Shown here: positions 22,324-33,570 of the stretch, in pieces
Position numbering within the stretch: position 1 is the first letter of the stretch
Layout: each line of letters opens with the position of its first letter
Assembly (NCBI RefSeq): GCF_010093595.1
Contig: NW_022985438.1
Coordinates: 2,154,377 to 2,218,376 of the forward strand
DNA from: Mytilinidion resinicola
Taxonomy: Eukaryota; Ascomycota; Dothideomycetes; Mytilinidiales; Mytilinidiaceae
DNA: 64,000 bases
Direction of reading: 5' to 3'
Position numbers and translations under genes: made by a program
Notes under the pieces: generated by a model
What the model was told of the DNA's origin: nothing
The model's database searches: none
The model's input: the letters and a program-made list of their open reading frames with translations, nothing else

Positions 22324-25019
22324 CTACATCCCAAACATGTCTCCCGGTCTTGGGCGGGGAGCATTGGGGTCTCGATTGAATTGTTCGTACTCTGGGCGAC
22401 GTGGACCCATCATCATGCGAGGATCGTCTCCCCGTGGCATGCCCATAGGACCAAAGCCCGGAGGCCCACCAAAATAGCCGCCAGGAGGACCGGGAGGTGG
22501 CATTTGTCCCGGAGGTTGGCCAGCAAACATGCCCCCAGGTCCGCCCATGCCTCGAGGCGGTACGATGCCAGGATGTCCAAGCGGAGTGTTACCGGCCGAG
22601 AAAGGCATGTTAGGCTGGTTGCCAACAGGTGGGCCACCGAATCCAGGCGGCTGCCGCATAGCAGTTGGCGGAAAGCCTGGAGGAGGTGCGACGTTGCGCT
22701 CGGAAGATGGTTGCGGCATGCCTGGTCCTTTCATCCACAGAGGAAGGTCAGAGACGGGCTGCTGGGGAATGCCCATATTGGTCGGTTGACGAGGCATGTT
22801 CTCCGTCGTATTGCGTCGCGTCAAGCCCGCAATCGAAGGATCGTCATAGATGCCGGGTGGCGGGCGTCCCATGGCCTTGCGCAATGGATCATTTGAAGGC
22901 ATACCTTCGCGCATATTGGCGTCCCGCATGTTGGCATCGCGTATGTTGGCCTCACGGATGCTAGCTTCTCGCATATTGGCCTCGCGAATACTCGCTTCGC
23001 GCAAACTCGCATCCCTCATGTTGGCTTCTCGAATGCTTGCTTCTCGGAGATTGGCTTCGCGCCTGAGCATTTCGTTGTCCGAATACATACGGGGGTCGTC
23101 GTATATTCCAGGTGGTGGGCCACGACTCTTGGGCGCCCCTGGCCCTTGCAACGCATTATTGTCCATGAACGACAGGAAGTTGTCAGAGGGTTGTCGGGGG
23201 AGGTTATGTCCACTCATTTGCGGAGGCGTTCCACGAGACGGCTGCTGCATAAGCGTAAGCAAAAAGTCACGCTTGCTGTCTCGGAATGGCTCCTGAGCTA
23301 CCTGAGCCTTGGCTAAGGCCTGCGAAATCAGGGTATCTTGACTTCTACCATTTCGAGCTGGCGGTGGGAACGGAAAGTCTTCAGCGGGACGACCTGATTC
23401 GGGTCGTGCAAAGCGATACTGATCAGGTCCAGATTCATTCTCCGGCGAATGTATACCAAACATGCCGGCCGGCGACCTAAGATCTGGACCAGACGGCTTG
23501 GGAGCAACTAGGTTTTCAGTATATTGTCGGTCCTCGCGACCCCGTGGCATCTGTTGGCGAATTTGTGTTAGCATGGCAGCACCGTCATCGCCTTGTGGAT
23601 GCTGAAAGTCTAGTCGGACGGCCTGACGGGTGCCATTAGGGGGTGCCATCCCCCTCAGGTTTGGCTGGCCCGAGATGTTGGTGCCACCGAGCATCTGTAG
23701 AATCCGCTGAAATCCTTCCTTGTCCTCAGTATTCGTGCTGTGGTTTGCTGCCGGCGGCGGTGACGTAGGTGTCTCCAGAGGCGCCTGAAGCTTTCTAACT
23801 GAGTCCTCAGGCGGAGAAAACAGGCCCGCAAATCGGGAAGGTTTGGGCTTCGCCTTGGTCGTTTTCGCCAATGTAGCATTTTCTGCAGCATTGGAGTCTG
23901 CGCGCTTGTCTTCGCCCCACATACCGAACAGCTTCTCCGTCCCAACATCCATGGCGAATGGCGCGACTGACTTTTGCTGTGCTGCATGTGGGGTTGGAAC
24001 CGGCACCGATACTGGATCCGGGGCACTCGGAGCTGGTTCTTGAATCGGCTCTTTCTTGTCTTGAGGCTTAGTCTTCTCTTTCTGCTCCTCCTTCCATCGC
24101 TGAAAATCTTCCTGGGTTCGAGCGGGTTTCTTCTCGGTGACAACAGTGTCCATCCACTCTGGGTCTTCCTCTATTCCTCCACGACCTCTAGTCCAATCTC
24201 GCTCACGGGGAGGGTCTCGATCGCGTTCCTTGTCCCTCTCTCGATCCCGCCAACCTTGTCCTCGTGTCCCTGTCTTGGCACCATCTCCTTCCTTGGTCGC
24301 AGAATCCTCACGTCCCCAAGGTTGTTCGAATCTACCCCTACCCAAGCCAGGTCGCCTCGTACCCGATTCACCGTTGTCCAGATCGCCATCTTTGTGGAAC
24401 CTATCCCTATCCCCGTTACGGTGTGGACGCTCAATCTCGTCTTGTCCCAAGCTCTTGCGCGATTTCACATTTGTCCAGCCTTCACCTTCTTCGCGTCCCC
24501 CGCCTCGTCCGTTCCGAAAGCCGGCTTTGTCGCGACTACGGTCAGATTCGAAGCGGTCTTTGGACCACCTCTCACGCGGCCCAATGCGGTCCGCGAGTGA
24601 GCCCTCGGAATCGAATGCTGGGAGTCCACGCTTTTCTGTGCCGTCTAGGGGTTTCGCATTTCGAGATGCCGATGTGAAGGATAACTTTGGGGGGCCGAGG
24701 ACTGTATCTTCAGGCTCTAAAGGCGCAGTTAGAACGATCGCATGAAGAAGCCAGCATGGGGAAAATTACGAGCACTTGGACGTCGTCCGAAATTGCCCAT
24801 GCCCAAGGCGTTTAGGATAGGACGGTCAGCGCGAGCCTCGCCATTTGCAGGCTGTTCGCCATCTCGTAGCACTTGCGACCGTGGTCGTCTGTTGGCCTGG
24901 TCCGGCTGTGGTTCCATCCATTGTTCAATAGAGGGCAGGCCATCCGGCCTCTGAACCAGAGGAGAGTCGCGCAGGTGGTGTAGCTGCGCGGGCGTGTACC
25001 GGACGATGTCCCGAGCCAT
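22324..25019 (-). CDS. 4E-T-like eIF4E-binding protein
   Basis: Exons 24770-25019 and 22324-24716, joined across a 53-bp intron (TTCTAACTG branch), give 880 aa. Near the N-terminus, RYTPAQLHHLRDSPLV followed by GLPSIEQWME has the layout of the eIF4E-binding region of metazoan 4E-T (Y-x4-L, then a downstream W-containing segment). The residue after L is H rather than hydrophobic. The rest is largely disordered: an Arg/Glu/Asp-rich block (about 150-260), charged linkers, a pentapeptide repeat block, and a Pro/Gly/Met-rich C-terminus ending RPRPGDMFGM. By homology it would act in cytoplasmic mRNA repression and decay with Dhh1/Lsm factors. Family assignment rests on the N-terminal motif and architecture, so moderate confidence; the coding call itself is strong. 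Confidence 0.75.
22906..23062 (-). repeat. 15-bp in-frame repeat encoding RExxx pentapeptides
   Basis: About ten to eleven consecutive 5-residue units within the 4E-T-like gene, pattern R-(E/D)-A-(N/S)-(L/I/M), for example REANLREASIREANM. The DNA units are 15 bp and have diverged at synonymous as well as replacement sites. Confidence 0.9.
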
Positions 25020-25891
25020 GCTACCGGATTGCGTCGTGGGGTGCAGAGGTGAGGTCGGCGGAGGAGGTGTGTTGCTAGTGTGATGGCGGAAGATTGTTTG
25101 TGTTAGAGGTGACAGAGGCTACGAGAACCTTCCAAGGAGGCTGCCTCGGGGGCAGTCCGCTTGGAAAGGGGCCGACAATAGGAGGAATGGTGCAGTATAA
25201 ATTGCTCTGTACAGCGGCGAGGCCTTCGACGGGCGGCGGTGCAGGGAGTAGCAATTGCGCAGAATCAACCACCTAGACAGAGCGGAGGCGTTAGCAGCGA
25301 CAGGTGAGGGTCCACGGCCCGCGCGTCGTCGCAGCAGGGGCTCAAAGCTCCGCTGCAAATATCGCGGCGTACCTGTGCGTTTGCCTGCCCTTAGAGGCTG
25401 GCGGAGGGGGTGATGGGCGAATGTGCGGCGACGCGCATGCGAGGAGCGAGCAGAGGTCGAGGTAGGCTGAGTGTGGTAGAATGAATGCAAGCGGGCTCTG
25501 GAGCAGCGATTGTACGAGTATGGATGCGTGTGTGTTGTGAGTTTGGCGGTGTTGTGAGTTTCCGTAGTCACTTCACACCAACATCATCGGGCACGGACCG
25601 CTTTGCCGAGCTGCAGGCAAGTCACGCGCATGGGCTGAGCATGCTGCGTCGACCTCTTGCTCGAGGCATCACTTCCGCGCCCTTCGCTTCCCCCAGAAGG
25701 GTGGGCAAGCACCTTTGTATCACTGAAGCCTGCAAGGCGCTTTCTTGAATCTAAACCGATCACATTGCTCGGAATACTAAACACTGTTGTAACTGTCCCT
25801 GTGCTGTTCATCCGGAGGTCCAGCTCCAGTCGCAAAAGCCGCTTGCTATGTTTGTACATGAGACTCCAAGAGTTTGAGCTCTCGCGAGTCC
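25020..25891. other. intergenic
   Basis: Between URB1 (stop at 25892) and the start of the 4E-T-like gene (25019), both on the minus strand. It probably contains the 4E-T-like promoter and 5' UTR. Open frames here are short and unsupported. Confidence 0.45.
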
Positions 25892-28800
25892 TCAGGAGCT
25901 CTTCTCTTCCTGCCCACGAGCGAGCTGCTCCACCGTGCCCTGAGCGCTCCCACTGCTCCATTCGTTCACCTTTTGTTGGTCCGAAGTCTCCCATACGCGC
26001 AATGCAAGCTGTCGCAGCATCGATTGGTGGCCGTCTTTGAGCGCCAGTTGTCCCTGTATCCAGCTCAGCACGCCTGAACGTGTGATCAATGTCGTGCTGC
26101 CTCCAACAGCTGCCGCGCGGAACAAAAGCCTTAGCATCTTCTCCTTCGTCCTGAACCCGCAACCAGGGGTCGAATAGAAGCCTAGAACACGTTCAAAGAT
26201 GTTCTTCGCCCGGAAGATTTCCATGTCCTTCTTCACGTTAGCACCCGTTTTTTGAGAGGACATTGAGTGGAGATAGCCTACTTCGGCTGTGCGCAGTGCG
26301 TCTATAAAGAAGTCTAAGAGCCAATTGACTTCTCTGTAGTAGCCATCGTCTTCTTCTGGCTCACTTCGAAGAGTGTTCTCCGCAAAGTAAGACGGAATCT
26401 TCCCAACGACCCAGGATGGCCCCTTGTTGAGGAACTTGTTGACTTTCGGGAACATGTAGTGCGTCGGGTCAGCCAAAATGGTGAGAACGCGAAAGGCAAA
26501 GACCCCGGCCACATAAGAGAGAGGCGCGTGTGCCGCTCCTCTACTTGTTTCAACAACCTCGTGGAGGAGTAAATTCAGCTGGTCGAGATCCGGGTTCTTG
26601 GCGGCCTGGACAGCATTAGTCAAACAATCGAGTCCCAGCAATATTAATAATATGCTGCCATACCTCTATTCTAGCAATCAGCTGCTTTATGTTGATGACT
26701 GCCTGAAGCCGGATCCCTACGTGCTGCGAGCATAGGCAAAGTAGTAATTCTCCAACGTTTCCGTCTTCCAAGCTCTCCTCCAGATCCTTGCGCCGCCACC
26801 GGTCGAGGCCAGGGTGATTTTGGTCTTCTTCTGGGGGTAGCTCTAGGTCTACCGGTGCTGATTGGTCCGAGGTTGTGACAGTATCCAGCGACGTCACCCC
26901 GGCCTCGTCGGTGCTCTTCATTGGCCCTACTGAGAGAAACTCATCTGCCCAATCGTCATGCTCAACATGGAGAGAATTGTTGAAGGCTATCCGGCTGGCC
27001 TTATCCGAAGCTTTGCCCAAAGCGTCTACAGCAAGACGAATTAAGGTGTCGTCCTCGCCAATCTTCTTCAGAAGATAGACAAATTTGGATAGCCAATGCC
27101 CAATGACTGCCACATTGTCTTCAGCGGATTGAGCTTTAGACTTGTATGCCCATTGCTCTATCATTGTCAACAGAATGATACTAAAGGGGCCATGTGAAGT
27201 GGGAGATGCCTCCAGAGCTGCTAGGGTGTCGAAATCGTCTTGATACTTGATCGGCTTTTTGACGAAGCGGTTGCAGCAGTCATCGAGGAACTCTAGCTGT
27301 GCGCCCGAAGTAAAATCTGGGGAGGCCTGGAGACTCGCGATGAGTGCATCAAGAGAAGACGGCTGTGTCTCCAGCTGAAGAAATCCATGATCTCGAATAA
27401 TTGCTGTAAGCAAGCTCTTGATCCCTTCATACGAGCCCTGATTGGCAGGGTCTGCGGTAAGCTTGAGCAGAGACATGAAAGGCGAGTAATCGAGAGATTC
27501 TAACGCAATTAGCCAAGCCCTCAGACGAAAAGGATACACGTACCAGGTTTCTGCCACCACCGCATGCTCGGCGAATGCCGTGAAATTTGAACGAGATGCT
27601 CTAATTCCAAAACGCGCAAGTGCTGTTCATCTGCTGACTCTTCTCCGCTGTCTGCACCAGCTAGTGCCTTGCATAGAGGCACCGAAACATCGAACTTTTC
27701 GCTTAAAGCGACCTGAGGTAGGACCTCGTAGTACAATTTTAGTAGTCGCGTGACAGCTTCTCGTTGCAAGACGTCGCTAGATGACGTCTTCCGAAATAGG
27801 GATATGACGACGCTCATCTGGGGACATCGTTGGCAGAAGACGGTAAGAAGTTGCTGAGACGCTTGATCCCATGATACGCCTGCTACCACTGAAGCACGTT
27901 TGAACTCTCCTAGGGTGTTCCCAAGCTTTTGGAATGCAACAATCAGAATCCGTAAGGCAAAGAATGAGACGAGAGAGGAGCTTTGATTCAAGCACCGCGA
28001 AAGCACCGCTTGCGAGAGTGGCCGAGGCAATAGACTTTCAATTGCGATTGAAACCGGCGGTGGCGAGTTTCCGTATTCAGACTTGCGACCTAAATACCTC
28101 GGAACAGGGAGTTGGATGGTGGAGTACATAAAAGCCGAATATCCAATCCAGGTCGAAGTGAGCTTCGGGTCAAAAGCAAAGGACGCTTTCTTGACAAAAT
28201 AATCTGCTACTAGTTCTGGAGATGACTTGAAGATTGCAGTGACAAGCTCTTGCTCTAGAACGTTTGCGTAGGGTCGAAGTCCTTGAGCGAAATCTGCAAG
28301 TATAGTATTCCGTATTGGCACCTTCTTGCTAAATCGTTCTGTCGATTCTAGTCCTACGTCAATTACCGCTCCAGCCTTCTCACTGATAAACTCTTCGTAG
28401 TCATCCTTCTCGCTGCCAGGAGGGTACCAACCAAATGAAGGAAGCATAATGCCCATCTCAGGAGTAGTACAGGCAAGCAGTAAGAATTCGTGAGCTGCGA
28501 CGTCCGGAAGCTTTTGCCCCTCTTGCAGAGATTCCACAGGTGGTTGCGACTTGTAGAGACTCGCAATGCTCGCGAGGTTTCGTTCAGTTAATACGTGCGC
28601 CTTACTTTTCCGTGATATTGACTTGTCCAGCAAAATATGACTCTTGATGACATCTAAAATCTCCACGGCTAATGCTGGGGGATCAGTCCACAGGTATTGG
28701 AACAACGCCCTCACGACATTCCCTTGCTTCAAGAGGTCGGTTTTAGCAGCTTCATCTTGGTGCTTGAAGTTTTGCAACAAATACCGCGCGGCATTTGTTC

Positions 28801-29634
28801 GGATAGCAGGCCGCCGAGCATCTGGGCTGCTATGCGGGTCGTCTTTCGCAAGACTGAGATTCCTTGCTAAAACTTTTGCATCAAGAACAAAGTCCCTTTT
28901 GAGAAACACCTGTCTAGCTAGTACACCGCCATCGAATGATATAACTTCCGTCAGTAGACGTAGGCTAGGTGCGATGATATGCTCCTTAGTGGAGATGGCG
29001 CTAAGACTTCGATTGAATAGTCTTGCCTGAGATGGGTGTAGCACAGTCTTGCACAGGCTCAATCCATATTTTTTCAGGTCCAAGTCCTTGTTTAGAACTC
29101 TCAAAAGAAGGGCGAGCACGGCTGTGATGCCTGAGAGCAATTGATCGAAATTGGTTTCTGAGGCGTAGGACCATCCTTGCATGAGCGCGGGCAGAAAGGT
29201 GGAATCATGGCCCGTAACTTCCTTCGGCTTGTTCAAGTCTAAGTATTCGCGGAGAATGGCTCGTTTGCGGGGCAGATCAGAATCATCGGTGGGGTATAGA
29301 ATCGCATCGAGAAGGGTTTTGAGAGTGTATACGCCTACTCGGATTTAGTACAGAGGATAACTTCGATCACATCTAAGAGGTGCTGACCATTTCTAAGCTC
29401 GGCAGCGGTTTCTTGCGAGAATACTAGCAGCTTCTGAAGCTCTCGTCCCGATGCGACATCGACAGGTTGGGGTTTGGCATTGTGTTTGGCGGCGGGATCC
29501 TCGACTCTTTGGCGCTTCAGGTGGCGCTCGTCGGAGCCCGCTCGTACTTTGGCATCAGCCGCATTTCGCTTGCTCATAGTTAGGACATGGCCCGCAGCAA
29601 TGCGCGCGTTGTTGGTGTTGATGTTGAAGCTCAA
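25892..29634 (-). CDS. ribosome biogenesis protein Urb1/Npa1-like
   Basis: Nucleolar HEAT-repeat-like protein of the Urb1/Npa1 family, required in yeast for early 60S pre-ribosome assembly. Four exons in phase (29388-29634, 27544-29334, 26664-27499, 25892-26605) give 1195 aa. An alternative ATG at 29577 would give 1176 aa and sits directly before a basic, nuclear-localisation-like N-terminus (MSKRNAADAKVRAGSD, HLKRQRVED). The Npa1 N-terminal domain covers roughly residues 80-430. The C-terminal NopRA1-type domain includes KNIFERVLGFYSTPGC and GVLSWIQGQLAL. Yeast Urb1 is longer (about 1760 aa), but filamentous-fungal versions are commonly around 1100-1200. Introns are 51-58 bp with TACTAAAT or GACTAAT branch points. 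Confidence 0.88.
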
Positions 29635-29971
29635 AATTTCATCGCGAAAAGTTTCCGCCCGGAGTCATCCCTGCTGCCAAGCCCTTTCTCTGCCTCACGG
29701 GGCTAGGTGGAAAAGCTCTCCAGGGCTGTCTCACCCACCTGCAGGCGTACATGGACCACAGCCACCAGCTGGAGGTCCACATGCAAAACGGATTCACCGC
29801 CAAATGCAAAATGGTAAGGCAGCCTTCAGCAGGTTGCACTGTGCCATCGTAAGATTCCATTGTAAGATGTCATCCTAAGATGCCATATAGTGGGAGCTTT
29901 GCGCCCGGAGTCGATTCTAAGACATACCACATTCATCTCCTGAATACTTCTTCTTACAAACATCGCTCCAA
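29635..29971. other. divergent promoter between URB1 and the zinc-ribbon gene
   Basis: 337 bp between two divergent start codons. It contains the short repeats GTAAGATGTCAT and CCTAAGATGCCAT (29847-29893), similar to the array at 16025-16237. No other feature recognised. Confidence 0.45.
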
Positions 29972-30400
29972 ATGCGCGACGACTTGACTCAAACTCTTTA
30001 TAATGACTTCCCCGCTCTATATACAGGCATGTGCTGGGGATTTGAAACCGGAAATGGCTGGTACCAAATCATCCGTTGTCTTTCAATCAGCATCAACAAC
30101 ATCATCGCCTCCGCGTCCCTAGATCCTAGCCAATTCACCGCGGTTCAAGTGAAGGAAAAGTTTGGATTGCTACGAGTCTACATATCCACCACGAACAACG
30201 CCATCCAAGACGCTATCTACCATGCAGTACAAGAAAGCTCTCGCACGTGCGAGATGTGTGGTGGGCCTGGGGTGCAGATCGCAAGAGGCGGTTGGATGCG
30301 CGTCAGCTGCGAGCCCTGCGAAGCGGAGAGAGTGAGGATCCGACGGAAGGACACACGGCGATACAACCGGCGCGACTCTGGCACCATGGAAGTTGAATGA
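29972..30400 (+). CDS. small zinc-ribbon protein of bacterial/phage-like type
   Basis: Intronless 142-codon frame. The pattern AVQVKEKFGLLRVYIS, then SSRTCEMCGGPGVQ, then GGWMRVSCEPC matches, to my recollection, a family of short uncharacterised proteins common in bacteria and phages. Those combine a VKEKFGxLRxY core with a C-x2-C ... C-x2-C ribbon (here C-E-M-C and C-E-P-C, about residues 93-118). The cysteine pairs suggest metal binding. The N-terminal 40 residues contain GFETGNGWYQIIRCL, matching the W-containing start of that family. The tail is basic (RIRRKDTRRYNRR). Function unknown. The absence of introns and the bacterial look suggest lateral acquisition, unproven without a search. 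Confidence 0.7.
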   Translation: MRDDLTQTLYNDFPALYTGMCWGFETGNGWYQIIRCLSISINNIIASASLDPSQFTAVQVKEKFGLLRVYISTTNNAIQDAIYHAVQESSRTCEMCGGPGVQIARGGWMRVSCEPCEAERVRIRRKDTRRYNRRDSGTMEVE

Positions 30401-31073
30401 GTGGTATGGCATAGACTGTGTTGATCGAGTCAGAAGTGTAGAGTTCCTTTGCAGCACCGGTGGTAGCGCCGTGTCCCTCATGTCATCTCGTATTCTCTTC
30501 TCCACGACAGTATACCCCATACTTCCGTACCATGTATACAGCGTTCAGCAGGCAGAGACTGCCTCATTGAGATTGGAAACGCTCTAATGAGCCTGGGCTT
30601 GTCTTGCAACATTTACTCAATTACTGTTCTATTGGATAAACCGCAACTCGAGTTCGATAGTGCTTGGTGGACTGCTGTGCATTCAGGCGTCGAAAATTTA
30701 TAAGGCGAACATGATGGTATCGCCCATACTTAGCCAAATGAATCCCTCCCCCCTACCAAAGGTACGGAGTAGGTGAATTCAAGATGGCGAATTCTAGGCA
30801 TGCAGACTCTCGCTTTCGACCTTCCGACCGCCAGACTATGAATCCTTCAAAATGTCATAGATATCGGAATGCCACTTGACATGCCACTCCAGGCCCGACG
30901 TTTCCAATCCGAACTCTCTAGGCCCACATATCACTACTCAAGAAGTTTTGATTTCGGTTCACCGGCCGACCTGCGGGTCTGTCTGTTCTTCCTCCGATAG
31001 TGGATCGCAGTCCTCGCGTCCTTAGTATCTCCGACATGCCGCTCGCAAGCCGGCAAGCATCGTGGATGAGCAC
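30401..31073. other. intergenic
   Basis: Sequence left of the MITE with no recognisable gene or repeat. Confidence 0.4.
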
Positions 31074-31081
31074 TTTAAGTA

Positions 31082-31730
31082 GGGGACTACTAATCGTACA
31101 CCCCCTAATTCCTAGACGTACACCCCCTTTTCACTCCATGTACACCCCCCCCCTCTTGGCGCTTCACCACCTTCTGATTGGCTCGGAGAGCCCGGAGCTT
31201 CCTCCGGGCATTCACCCTTACGTCTCTCTACACGTGATGCTATACGCGAGGCTGTACGTGATGCTATACACGAGGCCGTACGTGATGCTATACGCGAGGC
31301 CGTATGTGAGCTCGTACGTGAGGCTATACGTAAGCTCGTACGTGAGCTTGTACGTGAGTTTGTACGTGAACTTATACGTGAGCTTGTATGTGAGCTCGTA
31401 CATAAGACTATATAAATCAGCATGGCTATACAGCCTCTCTGTTCTACAGCGCATTCTTTCCAATTCATGCAGCCGTATATACAGCTGTACGTGAGCTTGT
31501 ACATAAGCTTGTATATAAGGCTATATATAAGGCTATACAAATCGGCATAATGTAATTGCTTGTGTTGTACATGGCCGCATTTGGAGAGAGCATTCGGAAT
31601 TAATGAGCAAGTTAAGCGAGCGAATCGGAGGCTACGGAGCAGCCCTCCGAGCCAATCAGAAGGTGGTGAAGCGATAGGGGGGGAGGGGGTGTACGTGTAG
31701 TGAAAAGGGGGTGTACGATTAGTAGTCCCC
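31082..31730. mobile_element. hAT-like MITE with 8-bp target duplication
   Basis: A 649-bp non-autonomous element. Its ends are inverted repeats starting GGGGACTACTAATCG, identical for the first 24 bp and related over about 86-106 bp (31082-31187 and 31646-31730, both reaching into CGCTTCACCACCTTCTGATT on the left arm). It is flanked by a perfect direct repeat TTTAAGTA (31074-31081 and 31731-31738). An 8-bp target duplication is characteristic of the hAT superfamily. The arms contain the subterminal word GTACACCCCC, three copies left and two right. There is no transposase; the centre is a tandem array. Insertion is 88 bp upstream of the likely start codon of the DUF3533-like pseudogene. Confidence 0.85.
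31232..31410. repeat. 12/24-bp tandem array inside the MITE
   Basis: Units of the type TACGTGAGCTTG (12 bp), partly organised as 24-bp doublets (CGTGATGCTATACGCGAGGC plus TGTA). A second short block of the same unit lies at 31486-31545. Every frame is open across much of it, which produces spurious repetitive ORFs on both strands. Confidence 0.85.
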
Positions 31731-31825
31731 TTTAAGTAAGTTAATAAATTTTATTTAAAGCGTTTTCTGGTTCTATCTTGGTTCCACAATCTCCATCGCG
31801 ATCCTGCTTATTCATCACGGTTTAT

Positions 31826-33339
31826 ATGGTCATTCGGGATATGTCTCTCTCTTCAGGACCTAAACCCAAACCCCTAGCCATGATGAACATCACCATTCCT
31901 AAGCTCAGGCATATCCGGGAAAAGTCGACTATCATCAGACGCAACCGTACTCCCTACAGAGACGACTACTGGAAGGGTATTCGAGTGAAGTTCTTCGTAC
32001 AAACAGCTGTAGGAGGAGTTGCTATGATAGTACTGTTCTTGGTCTGCTGCTCCTACCTCTACGGCACATTGTACAGATCAAGCTTCAGACATAAAAACAT
32101 GCATGTACTTGCTGTAGAATACGACGAAGACCTTATCTCCCGGGCCCTCCGCCGCTTACGCAGGGCTGCAGGGACCAACCTTTCCCACGATCTACTTCAT
32201 TCGCCAGACGACTATCCAACTCCAGAGGGTATATACGCTAGCGTTCGACGAGGGAAGTACTGGGGTGCCGTATATACCACAGAAAATGCCTCTTATCGGC
32301 TAGAGGTAGCCTTCCAAGGGGGCCCAGTCGCCAGCTCTTACGATCCCAGCAAAGCGTTATCTTATATATGGAATCAAGAGTACTACACGACTTTCGCACA
32401 ATCTGCGATTCAAACAAGTCTCCAGAAGCTTGTGGTAGCTGTCGGGACCGCATACATGAAGATCAACGGAACCAAGGCTTTCCCATTCGTAGCGCAATCC
32501 AGGCTTTTTTGAACGCGATTCAGGCAACGACAGAGGACATCAACCCAGACTCGAAAAGCGCCAGTGTTCTTTTCACCACCGTCTCGATGGCCATGCCTCC
32601 CCTCCAACAATCCTTCTTCCTGCTGGTCTTGAACGGGGTCTGTCGTCAACATCAAATCTACAGCAAAATGACCATCCGGTCCAGCACCATAATCCGCCGA
32701 CTCGCTGGCATCATATACACCTTAGGCGCCTCTCTATGTCAATCCGGTTACTATTGGGCCTCCCGAGAAACCTGGGAAGTCAACGGCGTCCAATTAGTCC
32801 TTACATGGATGACTCTTTGGCTGTTAATGCATGTCCACCTCAACATCCTAGACGCGTTTGCAGCTGTTCTTCCCCTACCGGTCATGCCGTTCATTATACT
32901 GATTTAGATATTCGTGAATATTGCCACTACAGTCAGTCCGCTTGAGCTCCAGCCGGGGTTCTACCACTGGGGTATCTGTTTGTCAAGCCAGAATAGTTAT
33001 CTGGTTTTGGTTACTGTCTGGACCGGCGGAGCTGATAATCGGCTATATCTTGCGTTGCCTATTCTGTTCTCGTGGTGGATAGTGATAAACGTGGTCGCCA
33101 CTCTTGCACATACCCGGGCTTGTCATATGGCCTTTAAGCTTGAGGAAAGTGAGGAGAAGAGGCCGCAGGATCCGGAAGCTCCATCCGTGCCTTCGGAGGA
33201 CGAATCCGAGACAAGCTCTCAGCGGCCGTTTACATCGAAGGGCGAAGATAGCGATGGGCTGGAGCGAGATAAGACAATGGAAGATCGTGCCATGCAACAG
33301 AGGAGCGTATATGGGCCATCGACTCTACCAGCCTTTTGA
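31826..33339 (+). pseudogene. DUF3533/SNG1-like membrane protein gene, frameshift and amber stop
   Basis: Resembles fungal SNG1-type proteins (DUF3533), multi-TM proteins linked in yeast to nitrosoguanidine resistance. The 5' part is in one frame (31826-32512): first helix VGGVAMIVLFLVCCSYLYG, then an extracellular part with SYIWNQEYYTTFAQSAIQ. From about 32500 the reading continues in another frame with PPLQQSFFLLVLNGVC and several helices. At 32905-32907 an in-frame TAG interrupts MPFIILI-stop-IFVNIATT. The family normally has Trp near that position, so TGG to TAG is likely. The same frame is then open to 33339, with a Glu/Ser-rich tail. A 68-nt intron (donor at 32434, acceptor near 32501) could explain the first break but not the amber codon, which would remove the last helices. 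Confidence 0.75.
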
Positions 33340-33570
33340 GACCATCGCCGTCAACAAAGTGGAAAGGGAGTGTCCGCTGCTATAGCATCTCGATCAATAC
33401 GCTACACGGCGCCCCCGGATCACGATAGCTCAGGCCAGCCTGACCGAATCTAGAAGGCAATGAAACATTTTCCCAAGCACGCTGGGCTCGGCTCTTTACA
33501 AGAAGCGCCGTGTTTCGGCATGGTGGAGCAGTTTTGCATGTACGGAATACAGAGTACCACATTGTCTCTT

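Noticed and set aside
22381..24745. Many long plus-strand frames opposite the 4E-T-like gene
   Set aside because: Shadows of the GC-rich coding strand; the minus frame is continuous, splice-supported and carries the eIF4E-binding-like motif.
31000..31540. Repetitive open frames on both strands (YVSLYV-type on plus, TSSRTSS-type on minus)
   Set aside because: They are by-products of the 12-bp tandem array inside the MITE, which is open in several frames; no independent coding evidence.
32434..32501. A 68-nt intron explaining the frame change in the DUF3533-like gene
   Set aside because: Donor, acceptor and phase fit, but no branch point is visible, it would delete apparently conserved residues, and the amber codon at 32905 remains.
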